Assembly: GCA_039654915.1 (NCBI GenBank) | Contig: CM077599.1 | Span: 9,922,501 to 9,986,500, forward strand | Length of the DNA stretch: 64,000 bases | Direction of reading: 5' to 3' | From: Aquilaria yunnanensis | Lineage: Eukaryota; Streptophyta; Magnoliopsida; Malvales; Thymelaeaceae | Shown: in pieces, positions 55,336 to 64,000 of the stretch | How the letters are laid out: each line of letters starts with the position of its first letter | Position numbering within the stretch: the stretch's first letter is position 1 | Notes under the pieces: model-generated | Told to the model about the DNA's origin: nothing | The model's input: only the letters and a program-made list of their open reading frames with translations | Database searches by the model: none | Position numbers and translations under genes: made by a program

Positions 55336-56665
55336 GGGTAAAATGTACCGGGGGTACCTTAGCTTATTTTTTTGTCCTAATTAGGTACCCTACCTTAAAA
55401 TTGTTCTAGCGATGTACCTTACCTCTTATTGCGTGTCCTATCTAAGTACTTTCCGTTAATTTCAGAGTTATATCTGACGGAAAATGCTGACATGACATTA
55501 ATTAATATTAAAATAAATATAAAATAATAATTTTGGTCCCCAAACATTTCCAATTAATGATTTTAAACCTCTAAAACTTCCTAAACATCAATATCAAACC
55601 CAAAATTTTAAAATTGCTGCCGATTCGCCACCGCCATCTTCACGATCTCTTCCCAAACACTGGACCTGCTCTACTCGTAGTGGCCGTCGCCACAAAATTG
55701 CCGGCACCATGAGATCTCCACTCTGCTCACCGTTTGATCGGGTTAGTGGCCATAAGTTGCCGATGATGAGGCGATGATTCAGGCTGGCAGGATCTTCGAT
55801 TCTGCCGTGAGATCGGATTCGTTGCCTTGAGATCTCCGATGAGGAAATGAATCGTCAAAAACGCTGACACCTTCTTCACGATCTCCTCCCAACCGCCGGT
55901 CCTGGTCTGCTCGCAGTGGTCGTTGCCATGAAATGGCCGGCACCCCGAGATCTCCACTCTGCTTGCCGTTCGATCGGGTTGGTGGCCGTGAGTTACCGAT
56001 GACGAAGCAATGATTCAGGCTGGCGATGTATGGGTTGCGATGGTCTAATTGGTTGCGAAAAACGACGGCCGCTGGAGGGCAATCAAGCTTGCGGTGATGT
56101 ACAGCAGAATCGGTTGGAGGGCAGTCGGCGACAGCAGAGAGGTTGGTAGGTTCTAGGTGGCGGTGGCAGAGATGAGGTTAGGGTTTGGGGGGGAGAAAGG
56201 TGATGATCGGGTTTGCTCGCCGTTCGATTGGGTTGGTGGCCATGAGTCCAGCGACGATGGAGTCCGGCGACAATAGAGTTTGAAGACGGTGGAGTTTGCC
56301 CGGATCTGGTTTTTGTTTGCCCATTTCGAGTTAATTGTTTGTTAATTTTTGTTAGTTTTTCATATTTTTGTGGTTAGAATGAAAAATTTTAAAATTTTGG
56401 GTTTGATATTGATATTTAGGAAGTTTGAAAGGTTTAAAATCATTAATTGGAAATGTTTGGAGACCAAAATTATTATTTTATATTTATTTTAATATTAATT
56501 AATGCCACATCAGCATTTTCTATCAGATATAACTCTGAAATTAACGGAAAGTACTTAGATAGGACACGCAATAAGAGGTAAGGTACCTCGCTAGGACAAT
56601 TTGAAGGTAGGGTACCCAATTAGGACAAAAAAATAAGCTAAGGTACCTCCGGTGTATTTTACCCC
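55336..56665. mobile_element. Non-autonomous MULE with long terminal inverted repeats
   Basis: The arms 55336-55612 and 56388-56665 are inverted repeats of about 278 bases (tips GGGTAAAATGTACC and GTGTATTTTACCCC). A perfect 9-bp target duplication, TTTTTGTTT, flanks it (55327-55335, 56666-56674). Copy A has the uninterrupted TCTTTTTGTTTTGCTG site, so the insertion followed the duplication or hit one allele. The terminal repeats resemble those of the MULE at 48688. The interior (55613-56387) is GC-rich, holds two tandem ~148-base units (55641-55788, 55877-56024), and has no transposase. Confidence 0.93.
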
Positions 56666-56845
56666 TTTTTGTTTTGCTGAGACTCTCAATGTTTTAAAGT
56701 TACAGTTACATCATTCAGAAAAACCTTAGGTATTTGATGTTTTTTAGTGGTTCTTTTTTGTAATTTAACTCTTATCCAGATTGTTTGTGGGCACGGTATC
56801 CGAATATTTTTTTGTGGTTCTTTATTGTTTGGGTTTTGGGTACAG

Positions 56846-56975
56846 TAAGAGGGTGATGATGTTGAAGAAGAAGTGGATTGACACCATTAGGAAGAAGAGA
56901 CATGTGCTTAAGTTCATGAAGAATGATATTGCTGACCTTCTTTGAAATGGGCTCCATTAAAATGTTTACAGAAGG
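56846..56975 (+). pseudogene. IST1-like gene exon remnant, copy B
   Basis: The same exon as at 48514-48643, with LKKKWIDTIRKKRHVLKF and MKNDIADLL before the first stop. Asp in KNDIADLL matches the IST1-like consensus better than Gly in copy A, so copy B keeps the older state. The stops are shared, so the exon was dead before duplication. Confidence 0.6.
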
Positions 56976-57019
56976 GTAATATAAGTTTTTTAATTATTTT
57001 TTGTTGTTCATTTTAATTT

Positions 57020-58778
57020 GTTTTGTTTGAAGATATTTTTGTTCTGAGTTTATGAGGAAGATGAATTTCAAAGCTATGTTCTTATTAGCGGAGTGATAAG
57101 TCCTCTTCTTTCTGGGTTTTTTGGCCTCCCTGTTAGATTCTTCTTTGTTTTGCATCATAGATAGACTTTAGGAAACCTTTAGTTTTCTCTTTGTTTCATG
57201 TTTCTAGCTTTGTCTCATTGTTCCTTTTGATCAAGGAATTCTGTATGGTTGGGTATCCTAATACTATTTTCAACCATGGAGCTTTTCTGCCTTTTTTGTG
57301 CCTGATATTTTTCTTAATTTTTTTTCACTTCATCCATTGAGGTCCCATCTGTGAATTGCTTGACTATGTCTTATATCTTTGATTAGTTTCATGATTTTTT
57401 TTGTTGCTTGGTTTGATCAAATTCAGGAACTAATAAATTCGGTTGCTCATTTTGCTAAGCTACAGCTTCAAGCTTATGTGAGTTGAGAAATACTGTAGTG
57501 AATAGTATTAAAACATGGAAGTTGTATTACCGTGTTTAACATGGTTGCAAATTATTAAGCCTAAATTGATCCTTTATTAAATTGTGTTAACAGATTCATC
57601 ATATGGTATTGGTCTAATTGTACAATGAAGTAACTAATCTTACCTTATCATCAATGTTGAATCAGGTAGAAGAATTATGGATTGAGCAAGGCAGAACTGC
57701 TAGGTTAATGAACAATAATAAAAAATGTTCAAATACAACAGTTCGCCTCCTATTGCCTACTCCCTTTTTCCCATTTGAGCAAGGTTCTTTTCAAGTCTAT
57801 ATTAGTATCAAAATGTGCCTAACATTTTCCTTCCCTCATCTTTACATTACTCTCCTTTAAATGTAGCTTAACTAATTGTCTTCCTCGATGGAGCAGCAAA
57901 TCCTTGGAGATTGATTTCATACTTGGTTATTATTTTTCTGCAACAAGGTAATAGTGATGAGGTGTTGTGTGTTATTAGCTCATTTACAAAATAGTGCATG
58001 GTTCCCAGTCCCATTATTTGAATCACAGCACCCATGTTACCTTTTGAACTTGACCATGTTGATTTCCCCATGCATTTGCTTATTTTGCTTATAAATGTGA
58101 TATTTCAACCAGGTTATTGATTAATGCTTGGAATATGAAACATGTGCGTGCATTATCAAAGATTATGTTCTTTCTTCTTTTTTTTTTTTTTATGAAAAAT
58201 AGAACTATTGCCTATAACATGCAAATTCATAAATTTAGGCACTTCTGTGATTTACTCTGACCAAGAATGCTTCTAGAATGAGTCTTTATGCATTAATTTT
58301 TGAAAAATAGAAAAAATAAGTCGTATTTTATAGTTACAGCAGCTGTATTGCATGAGATGTTTTTCAATTATTTACATTTTCTCCATAAGTTTGCTTTTTT
58401 ATCTCGAGTTAGATTAGACCCACATAAGATAGATAATATGATGTAGATATTATTAAGGTATTCACTGGATGGGATGTACATTAAGAATTTTGAAAATGTT
58501 ATTTATACAATATATTTGATAAAGATAAAACAGTAAAAAAAAATAAACTTATTCATCTTGTTCGATAACTTTTATACACACGCTCAAGCATTATTATGTA
58601 CTATAAAAAAAAGAAAAAGGACAATTTACAGCAAGGTTGTAAAAATGTCCTTAGGTAATGGACTAATTCAACTTAATATAAATTTGTTTCTTCATTAAAG
58701 TGAAAAATATAAGAGAACCAACCACATTCGATAAAAATATCTCTTTTTTTTTCAGAACATAAGTACTTTCACATTTTT
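57020..58778. other. Intergenic DNA right of the duplication
   Basis: Possibly the remains of later IST1-like exons, given the order of the locus, but no frame is recognisable. Poly-T tracts and AT-rich DNA otherwise. Confidence 0.45.
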
Positions 58779-61373
58779 TGAGGTCTCGTATTACATCTCA
58801 CACAGGCCCTGGCCCAACATTCTGTAACATAAACACCCAACTAAGGTTTAGTTTCCAACTTTTCTATTCGGCCAACTAATGTTTCTTAACCTTAAGTCTT
58901 ATTTTCTTAAGGTGTTTAGCCTGAGAGGTGGCCCAGGAGGCTTATGAGTAAATCCAATTAGTTACTTGCAGCAGAAGTAAGGCCCAAACCACTAACTTGC
59001 AGAACAAGCAATGCTGTAATTCAATAACTTGCATTACAAGCAAGGCAAACACTCAAAGCAATTCAAGTGTTTAGAATGTGTGCATTCAAGTGTGCTACTT
59101 AGAATGGCAACCAAAAAGCCCAAGATAACCATTTAGTTTGAAAACCCAAGTTTATGTGCACATGTACATTCAGCCATAATAGGTACAAAGGTGGTTCACA
59201 AGATAAACACAAATTCCATTCATATAAACATACCATCTGTTGATCCATAATATCCTTCATATATATATGTCCAAAACAAACCATAGTGCAAACATAACTT
59301 GGCCTACTAAGGTACTCCATATACCACAAAAACTAGGCAACCAAGACTACCTAAATATGTGCATACAAAAGTAGTCTACCTAGTACACATACATGGCTAC
59401 ATGCCATGATTCCAAGTTTTCATTACCAAGTTATGTTACAACCCAAACCATCTAATGCTCAAACAGAACCTTCAGTATGCCATAAAGCAGGACACACTGC
59501 AGTACAAGACCTATGGCCATATTCATAGTCATAAAGATGAAGACTATGATCAGAGCAAGTGTCCACATATCCATAGCTGCCCACCTAGACAAGTCCCAAC
59601 TCTACAAGCCTGCACAACTTAACACATAAGTCTCGGCCAACTTTCAAAAATAAGACTTATAATGCACAAAATGATCAAGCCAAGCACACATTGGCACATA
59701 CCTTAATACACAAGCAAGCTAGCACAACACACTAGCACAAACTTAAGCAATACTACCCAGGCCGAATATCCTTTCCTGAAAAACAATATAATTGGGCAAT
59801 GAGTAATAATACTCAGTAGAGTTCACTTTCCATACCAACTCATTAAAAAGTTTATTTAGTTAAGTCGAGTACACAACTCAAGGCTTAACCTCCATTTGCT
59901 CATAGTAACCAGCAAAATAAGACACAAAGACAACAAAAACACAACATATATATATACATGCTAACAAACCCGAGACATATAAGCCACAATAATAGGCTAA
60001 TGGTTAGCAAGCACAAAGAATCACTCAAGCACACAATGAACACACACACACACACCATAATGACCATTCGGCCAAGTACCATAACATGTGCCATTGTGCA
60101 CTTTTGCACACAAAACTTCACCATAATCTCCACTTCCACTAGAGCTTCAAAATGCCTAGCAAAATGGCCACATTCACTAGCATTTCTAGCACATGTCCAT
60201 AGTCAATTAACTAATTAACAACCATAACTGAAACAATCTCAATAGCCCATCAAGTAACTGAGGTCATTTAGCAAATTTAACCATCACTTAGCTACTTTAA
60301 ACACTTGAATCATGGTATACTACCAAGCAATCAAGTAATTTAGTGAACCCTACCTCAATTTGAGCTTGAATAGCCTCGGTTTAGCTTGAGCCCGAAACGT
60401 TTCTTCCTCAATTAGCCTAACACATCACTAATTAGGCATTAACACTCCTTGTTCATGGAACATAGACCATGTATTCAAGGAAAAGCACAAGGATTACCTC
60501 AAACCCTAGCTTGAAACGTCTCGGCCTTTGCTTATTTCTTCAAACCAATGCTTGAATTGAGTTGCCTAGTGCCGAAATCAAGGTTCCCAAGCTTGATTTC
60601 CTTCCTCTCAAGCTTCAATTGCCTCCTTTGATGCTTGAATCCGAGACCAACTTTGATGGAACTCAAGAACACTGCCAAGAACAAACAAGCAAAGCAAGCT
60701 CTCGGCCAACGGGAGATAGCCCGAAATGATTTGCAAAGTGAACTAATGGAAGCATGCATGTCCGGCCTTAAGCCACATGTAATAAAAATGGCACTAATGC
60801 TAGCTCTCGGCCTCACCATTTTTTGCATGGCGCCAACTAGTCCTCCAAGACTCTATGGTCTTGTTCTAGCCCTTAAAACATAGATACTTTCGGCCTTAAT
60901 CATCACTTCATGGTTCAAAGTGCCAAGCACACAAATCAAAGCGTCCAATAAGCCTATTAAACCCATATAGTAACCGGCCAAGTACTCATACAAGTACTAG
61001 TTAGGCAAACTAAGGTAATGCTGCTTAATACCTTAGTGGGGGACATGATTTGACTAGTCATCATTGTTGTCTGCCATAATTTGGCTTAGTATGCCATTAA
61101 TCCCCACATAGTTTTGCATGGCCGAAAATGCCTACTCAAACTTTGTAGTTTTATTAGCACCACTAATTCAAGTGTGCAATTTGGTCCCCTTACTTTATTT
61201 TCTTGCATTCTTCCCCTGATCAGTTTTCTTTGTGCATTTAGAACCTGAAAGTTCTCAAATTTGCACATACATCACTGTGCCTTGTTTTCATAGTCCTTCA
61301 CATTATTTCCCTATATTTCCTTGGCCTAAGCCAAGCATTTAGGAGGTGAGCCTAACATCTCGTCCCTTTCACA
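58779..61373. mobile_element. Possible solo LTR, ~2.6 kb
   Basis: The block differs from its surroundings in composition, with many CGGCC/TCGGCCAA words and few long A/T runs. It can be bounded by TGAGGTCTCG at 58779 and CCCTTTCACA at 61373, with flanks TTTTT and TTTTA. There is no gag, pol or second LTR. The boundary choice is weak; a decayed repeat with other ends is equally possible. Confidence 0.3.
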
Positions 61374-62139
61374 TTTTAATAACGCATTAGGGTGTTATTA
61401 TTATTATTATTATTTTAGAAATATTAATGCATTAAGCCGAAATAACGGGTCCAACCAAACAGGATATATGAGACCCTTCTAAATCCCACGACCCTGGAGA
61501 GAACTTGACGACCCGTTATATATGAGACCCTTCAAAAAGGTCAAAGGGGAAACCAGCCAACATGGCGGCCGCACCGCATGGAGAAAATAATACTTTCCTC
61601 TTATTCAATTCTAAACACCTTGTACAACAAGGATGAAGAGTCATGAACTAGCTAGCCAGCAAGTCTCCGACCCTGCTTCACCAAATATGCCCGACTAAGA
61701 ACCCAAACCACTGTCTCTCTTAATTAGAACATACGATCACATGCACACCAAGCTGTGGATATTCTCTTGCCAGAAGAAAATGACCAGGAAAAATGCATCA
61801 CAAACTTGTATAGGAATCCCACTGACTGAATGACCGATCGATTTAATAATTAAGAACCATACAACTTACTGTTGCTTATTGTGACAAAACAGAGGCAGAT
61901 CTCCATACAGATAACTTAGTAATTTACTGGTCACTGGTTCTATCAGATGCCTAAATTGAGATTTACTCTCTGCTAACCCAGTGGCACGGAAACCCCAAAT
62001 AATTATAACAAAGGATAGAAGATTGAGTCCCCAATAGACGACGAATGCTAGCAGCAACATTCATAGAGCATCCGTATACTCATTTTGGTTGTTCCAATTT
62101 TTTTAAAATATTTTTTTTTTTAGTAAGTTTTATTGTCTT
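61374..62139. other. Intergenic DNA with (ATT)n tract
   Basis: An (ATT) microsatellite at about 61396-61415 and two TATATGAGACCCTTC words (about 61465 and 61520). No gene seen. Confidence 0.5.
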
Positions 62140-62900
62140 CCACCCTAACACCCACTGCTCAATTCCGAGTCGAGGCCTAACGGAGATGGGGAGGAGGTGA
62201 CGGATTAACGATAGAAGAGGACGGCAAATAGACGGAGACAAAGGCGACAGAGGGTGATCGAGGCGTCGTACATAGTGATCGAGGCATCGGAGATGGTGAT
62301 CGAGGCGTCGAACATGGCGATCGAGGCATCGAGGATGGCAATTCAAGCGCCAAAGATGGCGATCGACGCATCGGAGACGGCGATTATGACTATGAATCAG
62401 AGGAAGGATCTCTGATCGAGGCAAATCAAATGAAGGATCTCCGAAAGCGGAGCCGGAAGCCCAATCGGAGCAAGGAAGAATCTCCAAAACGGAGACGAAG
62501 GTCGAAGGCGGGGATGGAGGCCGAAGGTGGAGTCGGAGGCGGAGGCTGAGCTAGGTGGCTGAGACGCATGTGGGTGTGCCGGAGCCGAAGGGCAAAACAG
62601 GAAACTAAATGCAAAACCAGGCCTGACCTAAAACTTTGTACAAAATGATTTGTTTCAAACAGCTCGAGACGGAGGGGGGAGTTGGTTTTTCCTATATATA
62701 ATATTTTTTAGATATTTGTAAGAAAAGTATCATCTTTCATATATTTTATTTATATTTGATAAATTATAAAGAAAAAAATTAAAAAATATATAAAAATATA
62801 TAATTTTTTTTTAATCTATTTCATCTTAAAATAATATTTTAATATTTTTTTTATAAAAATAGTAATAATATCCAACACGATATATTATGTAATATACATT
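62140..62900. repeat. Unclassified dispersed repeat (partner of 20150-20790)
   Basis: A GC-richer part of GATCGAGG/GGAGGC words followed by an AT-rich part (62735-62900) that matches 20600-20790. No protein homology could be recognised. Frames on the minus strand are artefacts of the repeats. Confidence 0.55.
62254..62379. repeat. 21-bp minisatellite, about six units
   Basis: Units of the form GTGATCGAGGCRTCGNANATG repeat in register, with increasing divergence to the right. Because 21 is a multiple of three, open frames of heptad-like repeats appear on the minus strand. Confidence 0.8.
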
Positions 62901-64000
62901 AAAATTATAAGGTACGGTATAATTAGTGATACTGATAACAACGTCTAATGCCTTATACTCATGCACATGCACAATGTTTATATGGAATTGAGCGAAACCA
63001 TGTTTGAGATGGTGACGCAATGTTGGTCTGGAAATCAATTTGTTAATCCAGTACAAAATGGCTACACGGGGAGACTACGGGCGGCTACGGCAGTTTCACT
63101 CCAACCCTCACAAATTGTAAAAAGGCCTATAATCAATAATCACTACCCTGAATAAGAAGTTTTTTTAATTTGTAAAAACCCGCAGAATTACATTGTAAAA
63201 GAACGTTTTAAAAGAAATCCTATGAATAAATTTACCAAAACCCACCTCCACCCAATCTATTGACTGCCATTAAAAATGGTGGGTACCATTTCAATTTGCA
63301 TAATTAAGTACACTTATGAGATTGTAGTTCAATTATGCATTATTGATTTCCACTTACAGTGTATCACTAGATAGAGTACTTTAAATGATTCTTACGAGAG
63401 AAATAGAGCCAAAATTTCAATTGTTGCCATCAAACTTGCTAATAGGCCGTGATTATGTTTCGGATGATAGACGTCTTTACAACCACAGACAGCCCTAATC
63501 TTTCTATGACGTATGCCATCCGTGAAATACAGATTTTCCCTCCCCTATTGACCCAACTCCAATCTCCATTATTTTAGAGTTGGCTAGCTTGGTTCTTAAC
63601 TCCTTCACCAAGCTATTTATGGTCACCGATATTCGACCTTGTTGCATTTTTGGCCTTGTTATTGACCTGTCAAAGTTTGCCTTTCCTAATGTTTAGTTGA
63701 AAATGATAAAACGAAGTTGGGACTCGGATGGAGAACACATATCATCAAGAAGCACATCGTCATCGTGGATATCACTATTCCAAATTACACTGAGAAAGTG
63801 TAGATCTCTTAAACCCACTTCCTAAACGCTTTTCCTCTGCATTTCCCTTGAACATTTGGTGGCAACCAATACCGGAACCGAATGTAGTTGTGTTAATCAA
63901 ACATTTGAAATCTCTGGTGCACTGGAACGAACTTCAGGCGTCACACGACCATATATGGCCTCAAAAGCCTTAGCAGAAGCACTTGAATACCCAACTAATG
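62901..64000. other. Intergenic DNA to the window edge
   Basis: AT-rich with no recognisable gene, RNA or bounded element. Short frames lack protein character. Confidence 0.5.

Larger units (their letters stand above)
52179..57019 (+). repeat. Segmental duplication copy B
   Basis: Begins at AACTTTACGATATTAC directly after the truncated MULE and ends at TTTTAATTT (57019), where copy A meets the MULE. Beyond 57019 the original flank continues (GTTTTGTTTGAAG), so this copy has an empty MULE site. It differs from copy A by scattered substitutions, a longer (AAT)n tract (about 52577-52622) and a 1,330-bp insertion. Confidence 0.95.

Noticed and set aside
59900..60218. Hydrophobic or His-rich short frames in the 59-60 kb block
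   Set aside because: They arise from CA-rich repeat sequence in the putative LTR, with no start context, splice structure or known motif.
60828..60845. TGGCGCCAACTAGT as a retrotransposon primer site
   Set aside because: TGGCGCC can occur as a primer site in some elements, but here no LTR edge adjoins it and no internal region follows.
62177..62487. Minus-strand frames with repeated RSP / LDHH motifs
   Set aside because: Produced by the 21-bp minisatellite, whose period is a multiple of three.

Overview
The window is nuclear DNA from a eudicot plant. Protein-coding genes are split by many short GT-AG introns, the intergenic DNA is very AT-rich, and every major class of plant transposon is present (CACTA, Mutator-like, Ty1-copia, foldback MITEs). 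I see no bacterial, organellar, tRNA or rRNA sequence. The species cannot be fixed from the sequence alone.

Layout. 1-7.4 kb is intergenic DNA made of repeats and two foldback elements. 7453-18254 is a nearly complete but decayed CACTA (En/Spm) transposon with an AAT target duplication, subterminal CCAAC/GTTGG repeats and two broken genes (a TNP2-type transposase and a TNPA/Transposase_24-type gene). 18.3-23.3 kb is repeat-derived intergenic DNA. 23760-43374 is one host gene on the + strand, an ABCC-type (MRP) ABC transporter of the ABCC1/2/11/12 clade, closest to ABCC12. I resolve 27 coding exons that join into an uninterrupted 1,623-residue frame. A 4.9-kb Ty1-copia element sits antisense in its intron 19 without touching the coding frame.

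45193-57019 is a tandem segmental duplication. Each copy carries a small secreted six-cysteine gene of the prolamin-like (ECA1/EC1-type) family, a foldback MITE and a decayed exon of an IST1-like gene. Between the copies lies a truncated Mutator-like element (48688-52178). It keeps its left terminus, a MULE transposase missing its N-terminus, and a second divergent gene for a GRF zinc-finger/coiled-coil/membrane-anchored protein whose promoter holds three E2F-type motifs within 45 bases. Copy B also contains a 1.3-kb non-autonomous relative of the same MULE with a perfect 9-bp target duplication. 57-64 kb holds a possible solo LTR, a 21-bp minisatellite and otherwise unremarkable AT-rich DNA.

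Most notable points. The duplication junction lies inside the MULE while copy B has an empty MULE site, which suggests unequal exchange between a MULE-bearing and a MULE-free chromosome. The MULE carries a second gene with a cell-cycle-type promoter. The promoter repeat of the prolamin-like genes reappears in inverted orientation at the left window edge, which predicts a third gene copy just outside.
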